Assembly (NCBI GenBank): GCA_001805005.1
Contig: MHDO01000053.1
Coordinates: 1 to 7,729 of the forward strand
Length of the DNA: 7,729 nucleotides
Origin: Nitrospinae bacterium RIFCSPLOWO2_12_39_16
Lineage (GTDB): Bacteria; Nitrospinota; Nitrospinia; UBA9942
Reading direction: 5' to 3'
Part shown: in pieces, positions 1-5,540 of the stretch
How positions within the stretch are numbered: position 1 is the first letter of the stretch
How the letters are laid out: each line of letters opens with the position of its first letter
Notes under the pieces: generated by a model
Seen by the model: only the letters and a program-made list of their open reading frames with translations
Told to the model about the DNA's origin: nothing
Database searches by the model: none
Position numbers and translations under genes: made by a program

Positions 1-771
1 AATAATTCCTTTGTTGACACTTATACCAGCCTCTTTTGCAATCTCTATCCTTGGAGTAATCCCTGCTGAAATAATGATGAGGTTACAGTCAACATTTCTT
101 CCATCTTTCAATTTTAATCCTGCTACTTTATCTTCTCCCAAAACTTCATCAGATTGGGCATTTAATACAATATTAATCCCCATCTTTTCTATCAGCCTCT
201 GTAAAACCTTTGCACCTTTTTCATCAAGCTGTCTTGGAAGAAGTCTTGGAAAAAACTCCACTACTGTAACATCAAGCCCCCTCACCCTTAAACCCCTTGC
301 CGCCTCAAGTCCGAGGAGTCCTCCACCAATGAGAACGGCTTTTTTATTATTCAAGGAATATTCTTTAATTGAAAGGACATCTCCTATTGTGCGGAGTGTA
401 AAAAATCCATTTTTCTCTCTACCCTTTATTGGGGGGATAAAATTTGTACTCCCTGTTGCCAAGAGAAGTTTGTCATAACTAACCTTTTCGTCTCTTTCTG
501 TAACTATACTTTTCTTATCAGGCTCTATCTTTTTTATCTTTGTCCCCGAATAAAGCTCTATCCTCTTCTCTTTATACCAATCAGTATTGTATATATATGT
601 ATTTTCCTGTTTAATCTCATCTCCAAGAAAATGAGGAAGTTTTATCCTTGAGTAAAATGGATAGGGCTCATCTGAATAGACTGAAATACTTATATCTTTA
701 TTTTTCTTTCTTATGACCTCAGCCGCTGTAGCCCCTGCAACACCGTTACCGATTATTATTACCTTTTCCAT
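1..771 (-). CDS. FAD/NAD(P)-dependent oxidoreductase, NirB/rubredoxin-reductase-like (3' end outside window)
   Basis: 257 residues are visible from ATG at 771 and the frame is still open at base 1. The N-terminal FAD-binding Rossmann motif is GNGVAG (residues 8-13). A YPFYSRIKLPHFLG segment (37-50) resembles the conserved patch after the first domain of nitrite-reductase large subunit and rubredoxin-reductase flavoproteins. LLLATGS (102-108) closes the FAD domain, GGGLLGLEAARGL (149-161) is the second, NAD(P)H-binding dinucleotide fold, and SAGITP (235-240) is the C-terminal FAD-domain motif. Relatives are usually about 400 residues or longer, so roughly 60 percent is present. There is no CxxxxC redox pair in the visible part, so it is not a classical dihydrolipoamide or thioredoxin reductase type. 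The expected role is cytosolic electron transfer from NAD(P)H to an unseen partner. An AGGA about 9 bases before ATG supports the start. A weak promoter-like TTTACT-17-TAAATA may lie just upstream. The exact substrate cannot be assigned. Confidence 0.9.
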   Translation of the reverse strand, partial: MEKVIIIGNGVAGATAAEVIRKKNKDISISVYSDEPYPFYSRIKLPHFLGDEIKQENTYIYNTDWYKEKRIELYSGTKIKKIEPDKKSIVTERDEKVSYDKLLLATGSTNFIPPIKGREKNGFFTLRTIGDVLSIKEYSLNNKKAVLIGGGLLGLEAARGLRVRGLDVTVVEFFPRLLPRQLDEKGAKVLQRLIEKMGINIVLNAQSDEVLGEDKVAGLKLKDGRNVDCNLIIISAGITPRIEIAKEAGISVNKGII

Positions 772-807
772 AAATAAATCCTGAAAGTTATTTATCCAGA
801 GAATTCC

Positions 808-963
808 TTACAGTAAATATTTTTTGTCGACACATAGGTATAAATCATCGTAATTTAAAGATTCTCTAATTAATATAACACTATTATGTTGTATTCCATC
901 TCCATTTTCAACGATTTTATAAGGTTTTTCCTTGACTGTCTCACCTTTAATTTTTATAATCCA
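808..963 (-). pseudogene. Remnant of a small gene (51 codons, no usable start)
   Basis: Between an in-frame TGA (964-966) and the stop at 808-810 lie 51 sense codons reading WIIKIKGETVKE... and ending ...LYLCVDKKYLL. The alternation of charged and hydrophobic residues and the codon choice look like real coding sequence, but no ATG, GTG or TTG lies in frame near the beginning. An ATGATG sits just upstream in another frame: removing one of the two Gs at 961-962 (minus-strand sense) would give a natural MMIIKIKGET start. This is therefore either a frameshift next to the start codon, a 5' truncation by the neighbouring accessory DNA, or a gene using a rare ATT start (958-960). It ends 36 bp before the flavoprotein gene on the same strand and could have been co-transcribed with it. 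I do not recognise the family. Confidence 0.5.
932..960 (+). promoter_or_regulatory. Near-consensus sigma70 promoter of the DUF4258/DUF2283 operon
   Basis: TTGACT (932-937) and a perfect TATAAT (955-960) are separated by exactly 17 bp. Transcription would begin around 966-968, giving a leader of about 40 nt before the ATG at 1008. It lies inside the minus-strand remnant 808-963, so its transcript leaves the remnant at once. It is the best promoter match seen in the window and fits a small operon with its own expression signal. Confidence 0.75.
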
Positions 964-964
964 T

Positions 965-999
965 CATAATATTGAATAAACTTAAAAGAGAATATTATG
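965..999. repeat. 9-bp perfect inverted repeat in the leader (candidate operator)
   Basis: CATAATATT (965-973) and AATATTATG (991-999) are exact reverse complements, 17 nt apart. They start at the predicted transcription start and end just before the DUF4258 start codon. Autoregulated toxin-antitoxin operons often carry such repeats as operators, but the arms are AT-rich and an AT-rich hairpin or chance are alternatives. No protein in the window is a recognisable DNA-binding antitoxin for it. Confidence 0.35.
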
Positions 1000-1007
1000 C
1001 GTGAAAA

Positions 1008-1250
1008 ATGAAATATACACAATACTTCATCCATACTCGAAAAAGGCCGGATAGGGCGTATATTAAAGATGAATGGATTGAACGGGTCATAAACAACCCT
1101 GTTCGCAGTGAAATCCAATCAGACGGAAGAATCAAAAAATGGGCAAAAATCGAAGACTCAGGTAAATATCTTCGTGTCATATTACTTGAAGATGGCGAAA
1201 CTGTTCATAACGCATTTTTTGACAGAAAATTCAGGGAGGAGGTAACATGA
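1008..1250 (+). CDS. DUF4258-like small protein, putative toxin-like partner
   Basis: An 80-residue protein with a histidine followed by an arginine-rich helix (HTRKRPDRAYIKDEWIERV, residues 9-27), then N-P in a turn, a basic strand (GRIKKWAKI), and a terminal strand pair with LRVILLEDGETVHNAFFDR. This order resembles the DUF4258 family, small proteins often compared with the RelE/BrnT-type RNase fold and commonly encoded beside DUF2283 proteins. Ribonuclease or toxin activity is inferred from context and not demonstrated by a known catalytic set. Its stop overlaps the next start (ATGA), so translation is probably coupled. The start ATG has only a weak upstream purine tract (AAGAG, about 17 nt away), which suggests lower initiation than the downstream gene. 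That asymmetry is typical of a toxin placed before its antitoxin. Confidence 0.75.
   Translation: MKYTQYFIHTRKRPDRAYIKDEWIERVINNPVRSEIQSDGRIKKWAKIEDSGKYLRVILLEDGETVHNAFFDRKFREEVT
1234..1242 (+). promoter_or_regulatory. Strong Shine-Dalgarno of the DUF2283 gene
   Basis: GGGAGGAGG ends 4 nt before the ATG at 1247 and lies inside the DUF4258 coding region. It is much stronger than the site before the first gene, so the second protein may be made in excess of the first from the same message. Confidence 0.7.
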
Positions 1251-1459
1251 ATATAAAGTATTTTTCTGATACGGACACTGCTCTGCTAGAGTTTTCGGGC
1301 AATAAAATCGAAGAAACGCGGGAACTTTCTGAAAATATCTACATTGATTTGGACTTACAGGGGAATATTGTTAGTATGACTATTGAGCATGCCAAAAAGG
1401 TAGCGCACCTGCCCGATATTTCATATCAACAATTTGAGAAACAAAAAATTACCGCATAA
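1247..1459 (+). CDS. DUF2283 family protein, putative antitoxin-like partner
   Basis: A 70-residue protein with the characteristic DUF2283 pattern: YFSDTDTALLEFS (residues 5-17, the Y-D-x-x-x-D-x-L-x-I/F strand), an acidic linker (KIEETRELSENIYIDLD), and a second strand and helix (GNIVSMTIEHAKK, corresponding to the family's G-x-x-V-x-I-E-I-x-x-A). Family members are usually 60-80 residues, so this is full length. It overlaps the DUF4258 gene by 4 nt (ATGA) behind a strong ribosome-binding site. DUF2283 proteins often sit next to DUF4258 genes, and the pair is widely treated as a putative type II toxin-antitoxin module; the biochemical role is unproven. Its stop codon TAA lies within the GCATAAC box of the following attC-like element, as is common for integron cassette genes. 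Confidence 0.8.
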   Translation: MNIKYFSDTDTALLEFSGNKIEETRELSENIYIDLDLQGNIVSMTIEHAKKVAHLPDISYQQFEKQKITA

Positions 1460-1517
1460 CCAGTCACTGCACCCGCCAAAAAGCTGGTGCTTTTTGGCGG
1501 GTGAGTTTAAGCGTTTT
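1454..1517 (+). repeat. attC-like element (integron cassette-type recombination site), 64 bp
   Basis: GCATAAC (1454-1460) resembles an R'' box and contains the stop codon of the preceding gene. The centre is a 15-bp perfect stem (1470-1484 with 1489-1503, loop TGGT). Below it G1469 is unpaired and ACT (1466-1468) pairs with AGT (1504-1506), so the helix continues past a single extrahelical base, as in folded attC sites. GCGTT (1511-1515) matches the conserved core of R', but the following bases (TTCG) depart from GTTRRRY. There is no U-run after the stem on either strand, so a simple rho-independent terminator explains it less well. No integrase is present in the window, and the site may be inactive. 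Confidence 0.5.
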
Positions 1518-1740
1518 CGGTGTGCTGCGCCCATCCCATCAGGGGAATCCCGGCCTCTTGCGTTCCGATTCAATGTTGAAGGGCATCGGCAAGAGTATAA
1601 ACAGCTATTGTTCTAAAGTTGATAATTGAGGTGTGAAGATGAAATACTATCCACATTAGAAGACTGGAAAGACTGCAATGAGGTAAAGCCAATCATTAAT
1701 GAAGAAAGGACATGGCAAAGCATATAAATAAAACCCAAAT
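1518..1740. other. Gene-poor, GC-richer spacer between the two attC-like elements
   Basis: Bases 1501-1560 are about 58 percent G+C, against about 22 percent at 841-900, so part of this stretch differs sharply from its surroundings. An open frame at 1434-1616 crosses the attC-like hairpin and has no ribosome-binding site, so I do not treat it as a gene. Apart from the short frame at 1626-1727 I see no gene, tRNA or clear promoter. The position fits the body of a decayed or non-coding cassette. Confidence 0.45.
1626..1727 (+). CDS. Possible 33-codon open frame or gene fragment
   Basis: This frame opens with TTG directly after an in-frame TAA and reads (M/L)RCEDEILSTLEDWKDCNEVKPIINEERTWQSI before TAA. 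The acidic, amphipathic composition looks protein-like, and it ends 13 nt before the GCATAAC box of the second attC-like site, where a cassette gene would end. There is no clear Shine-Dalgarno before the TTG and the length is too short for family recognition. It could be the 3' fragment of a lost cassette gene or chance. Confidence 0.25.
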   Translation: MRCEDEILSTLEDWKDCNEVKPIINEERTWQSI

Positions 1741-1796
1741 GCATAACAAGTCGCTCCAGCGGATAGCAGAATAACGCCGCCGCACAGCTTTCAAAG
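1741..1796 (+). repeat. Degenerate attC-like half-site
   Basis: GCATAACAAGTCGCTCCAGC (1741-1760) aligns with GCATAACCAGTCACTGCACC of the element at 1454: GCATAAC, AGTC, CT and CA are shared in register. GCTCCAGCGG (1753-1762) is the kind of left arm seen in many chromosomal attC sites, and its natural partner would be CCGCTGAGC. Here the right arm is only partly kept (CCGC and AGC around 1779-1789) and no GCGTT core follows; the DinG 3' flank begins instead. It is probably the eroded outer end of a cassette insertion. Confidence 0.4.
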
Positions 1797-1815
1797 ATAC
1801 CTTATCATTTTGAAA
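1789..1815 (-). terminator. Hairpin directly after the dinG-like stop codon
   Basis: TTTCAAA (1789-1795) pairs with TTTGAAA (1809-1815), and GATA (1796-1799) pairs with TATC (1803-1806), with a two-base bulge and a three-base loop. It abuts the stop codon of the minus-strand helicase gene and could end or protect its transcript. The stem is AT-rich and no U-run follows, so intrinsic termination would be weak. Confidence 0.3.
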
Positions 1816-3777
1816 TTATCTTATTCTATCAAAAAACTCCTTCATATCTTCAATAGAATCCGTTCTGACACAATCAGGCAGGGCTGATAGAAATCTCTCC
1901 CCATAAAACCTCGTCCTCACTCTCGGATCAAGAATCGCCACTATCCCTTTATCACTTTGTGTCCTTATCAATCTCCCGAAACCTTGTTTGAACATGAGGA
2001 TGGCATTTGGTATCTGATAATGAATAAAGGGGTTTTTGCCGTTCTCCTTTAATTTCTCAAGCCTCGCCTCTGTTACAGGGTCATCTGGAACCTGAAATGG
2101 CAGTCTCACAATAATTACACATTGAAGTGCATCACCCGGAATATCTATACCCTGCCAGAATGTATGTGTGCCAAGAAGAACTAAGTTATCACCATTTTTA
2201 AATTCTTCAATCAGCTTATAGCTGTCCATTTCCCCCTGTCTTAAAAAATTTAAACTGTTTAAGCGGTTTGAACTGTTTAAACGGTTCAGTGCATCATATG
2301 CCTTATTCAGCATCTCATAACTGGTGAACAAGATTAAAGTTCTGCCATGTGTAATATTCAGAATGGATTTTATGCAATCTATAACATCCCTTTTAAATTC
2401 CTCTGTATCCTTTGGGTCAGAGATGCCATTCGGTGTATAAATCATGACATTCTCTCTGTAGTTAAAAGGGGAATCAAGCGCCAATTCATTTCCACTATTC
2501 AATCCCACCCTCTCTCTTAAAAAACTGAAATCTCCTTTAACGGAAAGTGTAGCTGATGTGAGTATTACAGGTTTTATATTCTCAAATATCTGCTCTCTTA
2601 AAATTGATGATATATCAATTGGTGTGGCGGCTATCCTTATTCTCTTGCCGTCTATCTCGCCCCAATATACATGGTCAGTTAATGTCTGAGATATTATACT
2701 GTCTATATCGGATGAGAGGGTAATACATCGGTCAATCAGAGACAGTATCTCCTTTTCATCCTCATAATTCTCTGCTGATTTCATTAATGGCTTAAGCCCC
2801 TCTGATAGATTTATTAAAGGCTCTTTTAGTAAATTTGGGATAAAATTTTCCACCCTTATCCTTTTTGTTGTTCCATCTAATTTTTCTGACAGGACACCAA
2901 AGAACCCATCTCCTGCCCGCCGCACCTTATTTGTAAGTAGGTTTATCTCAGATATAGTATGGGGTGTCAGCCATTCCAGTCTCGAAATCAGCCCCTTTTT
3001 CGTAAACGGGTTTGATATGGTATTAATTAGATTTTTAATCCTGTAGTTTGATACCTCTATTCCAAGATAGCCTGACGCTATATCCTCCAATTGATGAGCC
3101 TCGTCAAAGACTATGCTGTCAAACTTTGGAAGGACATTCCAGCCCAATGCAATATGGGCAAAAAAGAGGTGATGATTTGTTATAAGGATATGTGCCTTCC
3201 TCTCAACAGCCTTTGCCCTCTGGTAGAAGCACTTCTCATAGTAACTGCATTTTTTGCCAAAACAGATGTCCCCCTCTCTGCACACCTTCTGCCACAGTTT
3301 CGGCATAGGCTCAAAATCCATATCTGACTTAAGACCTGTTTTAGTTTTATCCTTCCATTCAAATAATCTCTTTAAATCCTCTGTCTCGTCCAATTCAAAG
3401 AGTCCGTGAGAGCCTGCCTGATTCAGCCTCCTCATGCAGAGGTAATTTTCACCTCCGACACAGAGGGCAAAACTGAAATTTAAACGGAGGGCATCCTTTA
3501 AGAATGGTATATCTTTATTTACCAATTGATATTGCAGCGCCTTGGTAAAGGTAGAGATAACAACCTTTTTATTTTCCTCCATTGCCCAGAGTATAAATGG
3601 GATAAGATAGGCAAGACTCTTTCCAACACCAGTCCCTGCCTCTACTATAAGATGGCTGTTATTGTTTATATTATCTGCTATAGCCTCAGCCATTATTACC
3701 TGCTGAGGACGGTATTCATAATCTTTAAGGCTTTTTGCGAGGATGCCATCTTTGCAAAATATGTTTGATATATTCAT
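1816..3777 (-). CDS. dinG: ATP-dependent DNA helicase, DinG/XPD family with Fe-S cluster
   Basis: A complete 653-residue superfamily 2 helicase. YRPQQ (22-26) resembles the Q-motif region, AGTGVGKS (47-54) is Walker A, and DEAH (225-228) is Walker B. TSATL is motif III-like, GTHTFWQGIDIPGD is motif V, and QGFGRLIR (598-605) is motif VI. Cysteines 114, 172, 177 and 183 reproduce the four-cysteine Fe-S domain of DinG and XPD, and the KKCSYYEKCFY context matches the family. The length is slightly below E. coli DinG (716), and there is no N-terminal exonuclease domain as in Firmicute DinG. DinG enzymes unwind 5'-tailed DNA, D-loops and R-loops in the cytosol and help replication past transcription. 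Only a weak GAGAA precedes the ATG. The gene is divergent from the TetR gene across 55 bp. The symbol follows family membership; a YoaA-type paralogue is the main alternative. Confidence 0.93.
   Translation of the reverse strand: MNISNIFCKDGILAKSLKDYEYRPQQVIMAEAIADNINNNSHLIVEAGTGVGKSLAYLIPFILWAMEENKKVVISTFTKALQYQLVNKDIPFLKDALRLNFSFALCVGGENYLCMRRLNQAGSHGLFELDETEDLKRLFEWKDKTKTGLKSDMDFEPMPKLWQKVCREGDICFGKKCSYYEKCFYQRAKAVERKAHILITNHHLFFAHIALGWNVLPKFDSIVFDEAHQLEDIASGYLGIEVSNYRIKNLINTISNPFTKKGLISRLEWLTPHTISEINLLTNKVRRAGDGFFGVLSEKLDGTTKRIRVENFIPNLLKEPLINLSEGLKPLMKSAENYEDEKEILSLIDRCITLSSDIDSIISQTLTDHVYWGEIDGKRIRIAATPIDISSILREQIFENIKPVILTSATLSVKGDFSFLRERVGLNSGNELALDSPFNYRENVMIYTPNGISDPKDTEEFKRDVIDCIKSILNITHGRTLILFTSYEMLNKAYDALNRLNSSNRLNSLNFLRQGEMDSYKLIEEFKNGDNLVLLGTHTFWQGIDIPGDALQCVIIVRLPFQVPDDPVTEARLEKLKENGKNPFIHYQIPNAILMFKQGFGRLIRTQSDKGIVAILDPRVRTRFYGERFLSALPDCVRTDSIEDMKEFFDRIR
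2253..2288 (-). repeat. 18-bp in-frame tandem duplication within the helicase gene
   Basis: Two 18-bp units (2253-2270 and 2271-2288) differ at only a few bases and encode LNRLNS followed by SNRLNS, within NRLNSSNRLNSLNF. The frame is kept. The repeat lies between the motif IV-like LILFTSY segment and the motif V region, in what is probably a surface linker of helicase domain 2. Confidence 0.7.
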
Positions 3778-3802
3778 AAAAATATTTTCTCATAAAATTA
3801 TC

Positions 3803-3829
3803 TTGACATGAATATAAAAGAGATATAGA
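3803..3829 (+). promoter_or_regulatory. Possible promoter of the TetR operon
   Basis: A perfect TTGACA (3803-3808) is followed after 15 bp by TATAGA (3824-3829). The spacer is short, and transcription would start at about the GTG at 3833. The message would then be nearly leaderless or use the ATG at 3872. The 55-bp gap to the divergent helicase gene must hold the signals for both directions, and TetR autorepression here is plausible but no clear palindromic operator is visible. Confidence 0.35.
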
Positions 3830-3832
3830 GTT

Positions 3833-4429
3833 GTGGAAACTAAAAAAACTGATTTAGTTTCCTTAGAATATATGAAAAATAGAATCATAGATACTGCCGA
3901 GAAAAGGTTCTCTCAATACGGTTTTAAAAGGGTTACAATGGATGATATTGCCTCCGACCTCGGAATAAGCAAGAAGACTCTCTATAAGCATTTCAAGAGT
4001 AAGGAAGATATAGCATGGGCTGTTAAGGAAAGGATGCACAGGGATATTGACAAATTATTGCAAAGGGCAAAGAGGGAAATCCCCGACCCCATACTGAGAT
4101 TCAAGAAAATAATTGCAGAAGTTACCAGCCGTGTCTCAATAATTGGGAGCGCCTTTATGACTGACATCAAAAAAGAGATACCCGATTTATGGAGACAATG
4201 CGAAGAGTTTAGGGAGAGGGAGATTTATGAGTATATAGGAGGTATATTAGAGGAAGGGGTAAAAAAGGGTAAGATAAGAAAAGACATAGATACTAAGATT
4301 GCTGTGATGGCGTATCTTGGAGCTATTAGAATGATAATCCAGCCCGAGATATTAATGAAAAATCAATTCTCCATTGAGGATGCCTTTAATAATATACTTA
4401 AAATCTTTTTGGAAGGCATACAAAAATGA
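3833..4429 (+). CDS. TetR/AcrR family transcriptional regulator
   Basis: A 198-residue protein with a textbook TetR N-terminus: RIIDTAEKRFSQYGFKRVTM (residues 17-36) leads into the helix-turn-helix DDIASDLGISKKTLYKHF (37-54) and the conserved K-S-K-E-D. The rest is an all-helical, family-specific ligand and dimerisation domain ending in a helix with IEDAFNNILKIFLEGIQK. The GTG start at 3833 has AAGAGA about 9 nt upstream; ATG at 3872 (residue 14) is an alternative that would still keep the whole DNA-binding domain. The gene overlaps the hydrolase gene by 4 nt (ATGA) and is the first of a three-gene plus-strand series. It therefore probably represses its own operon and releases it on binding a hydrophobic ligand such as a fatty acid or toxic compound; the ligand is not deducible. 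Confidence 0.92.
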   Translation: METKKTDLVSLEYMKNRIIDTAEKRFSQYGFKRVTMDDIASDLGISKKTLYKHFKSKEDIAWAVKERMHRDIDKLLQRAKREIPDPILRFKKIIAEVTSRVSIIGSAFMTDIKKEIPDLWRQCEEFREREIYEYIGGILEEGVKKGKIRKDIDTKIAVMAYLGAIRMIIQPEILMKNQFSIEDAFNNILKIFLEGIQK

Positions 4430-5472
4430 GGATATTCATATCCCTTTGGATATTGATAGTTCTGTTTCTCTATTTTCCCCTTAAATCAGCAGAGGGTGAA
4501 CTAACTATGTCAATTGAAGAAATAGCCCGAAAGAAAGCTCATCACGGCAGTGACGGAAGATTTTTGAATCCATGGTGTGTAGATTGCAGGAGGAAATTTG
4601 CCGATTTTCTTAATTGGGTGCTATTTTCAAAAAATATCTATAAGGAAGAAAAAAAGAATGATGTAAAGTTTAATGTTGTAAAAACTGAATTTGATAGTCT
4701 TAATCATGCAGGCAATGACTACATAGTATGGCTGGGACACTCAACAGTCTTAATGAAAATTGGTGGTAAATTTATAATAACAGACCCCGTCCTCTGGGAT
4801 ATAAATTTTCTCTTAAAAAGAAAGACACCATTCCCGATTGAGCCTGAAAAACTCCCTCATGTAGATTATGTCTTAATCTCACACGGACATTATGACCATC
4901 TTGACACAAAGAGTATAGAGTTTTTAAAGGATAAATTTAACCCAACTTTTATCTCAGGACCAGGCTATGAGGATTACTTTGCCTCTATCGGGGTCGTAAA
5001 ACATATTACCCTTGATTGGTGGGATGAATATAAAATTGGAGATATTAAAATCACATCCCTCCCTGTCCAGCATTGGTCAAAGAGGAGCTTGTTTGATACC
5101 GACAAGATGCTCTGGTGCAGTTTTTTAATTGAGCATGGCGGTATTAAATACTACTGGGTTGGGGATTCGGGCTATTATGAGGGTTATAAAGAAATCGGCG
5201 AGAAGTTTGGACCAATAGATGTTTTATTTGTTCCGGTTGGCGCTTATGAGCCGAGATGGTTTATGAAGTCATACCATGTCAATCCAGAAGAGGCTTTACA
5301 GGTTGCAAAAGATGTCAGGGCAAAAAATTTCATTCCAATACATTGGGGGACATTTGATTTAACAGATGAGCCATTGTGGTTACCAATAAAACATCTGAAG
5401 GAAATCTATAGGGATGAATCAAATCCTAAGCTTAGAGTTTTGGAGCATGGAGGACATTTAATCCTAAGATAA
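4426..5472 (+). CDS. Secreted MBL-fold metal-dependent hydrolase, NAPE-PLD/RomA-like
   Basis: A 348-residue protein. Residues 3-17 form a hydrophobic signal sequence or anchor, with a possible cleavage region around KSAEGE (20-25). HHGSDGRFLNPW (39-50) matches the conserved entry motif of NAPE-PLD-like proteins, and WLGHSTVLMKIGG and TDPV (102-122) open the MBL fold. HGHYDHLD (153-160), H216, D247 and H306 (in HWGT) supply a full dizinc ligand set. The family (COG2220, with the RomA and N-acyl-phosphatidylethanolamine phospholipase D relatives) hydrolyses phosphodiester or related bonds, often in lipids. UlaG-type lactonases are more distant. Translation is coupled to the TetR gene by an ATGA overlap, and an exporter gene follows. 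An unusual CVDC pair (51-54) directly follows NPW. The substrate is unknown; a membrane or periplasmic lipid is inferred from the signal sequence and the neighbours. Confidence 0.88.
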   Translation: MRIFISLWILIVLFLYFPLKSAEGELTMSIEEIARKKAHHGSDGRFLNPWCVDCRRKFADFLNWVLFSKNIYKEEKKNDVKFNVVKTEFDSLNHAGNDYIVWLGHSTVLMKIGGKFIITDPVLWDINFLLKRKTPFPIEPEKLPHVDYVLISHGHYDHLDTKSIEFLKDKFNPTFISGPGYEDYFASIGVVKHITLDWWDEYKIGDIKITSLPVQHWSKRSLFDTDKMLWCSFLIEHGGIKYYWVGDSGYYEGYKEIGEKFGPIDVLFVPVGAYEPRWFMKSYHVNPEEALQVAKDVRAKNFIPIHWGTFDLTDEPLWLPIKHLKEIYRDESNPKLRVLEHGGHLILR

Positions 5473-5474
5473 CT

Positions 5475-5525
5475 AAAAGGTTGAGGTTAAGGTTTAGGTT
5501 GAGAAAAACTTAACCTTGCCTTTTT
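5475..5525 (+). terminator. Terminator-like hairpin between the hydrolase and exporter genes
   Basis: AAAAGG (5475-5480) pairs with CCTTTT (5519-5524), and AGGTTAAG (5484-5491) pairs with CTTAACCT (5509-5516). A U-G pair and a small internal loop lie between them, and the apical loop is 17 nt. The 3' arm ends in five Ts (5521-5525), and the 5' A-run would serve the opposite direction. It may terminate part of the TetR-hydrolase message and so lower exporter expression, or act as a processing site; the low GC makes a weak terminator likely. Confidence 0.45.
5479..5502 (+). repeat. Hexamer repeat (GGTTNA)x4
   Basis: Four consecutive hexamers GGTTGA, GGTTAA, GGTTTA, GGTTGA fill 24 bp and form the 5' side of the hairpin above. 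The only variable position is the fifth base. Confidence 0.85.
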
Positions 5526-5540
5526 AATGGAGGATTTATG

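Noticed and set aside
11..478. 155-codon open frame on the plus strand
   Set aside because: It is antisense to the clear flavoprotein frame, which carries both Rossmann motifs; its proline/serine-rich product is typical of a shadow frame.
1470..1503. Rho-independent terminator of the DUF4258-DUF2283 operon
   Set aside because: The 15-bp stem is strong, but no U-run follows in either direction, and the GCATAAC and GCGTT boxes with a bulged base fit an attC-like site better. It may still slow transcription.
1434..1616. 60-codon plus-strand open frame
   Set aside because: It begins inside the DUF2283 gene, crosses the attC-like hairpin, lacks a ribosome-binding site, and its composition looks non-coding.
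1699..1731. ATG frame reading MKKGHGKAYK
   Set aside because: Only ten codons, no Shine-Dalgarno, and overlapping a better-looking frame at 1626-1727.
3779..3788. AAAATATTTT palindrome before the helicase start as a TetR operator
   Set aside because: Such AT-only palindromes are common at this base composition, and it lies on the helicase side, away from the TetR promoter-like sequence.
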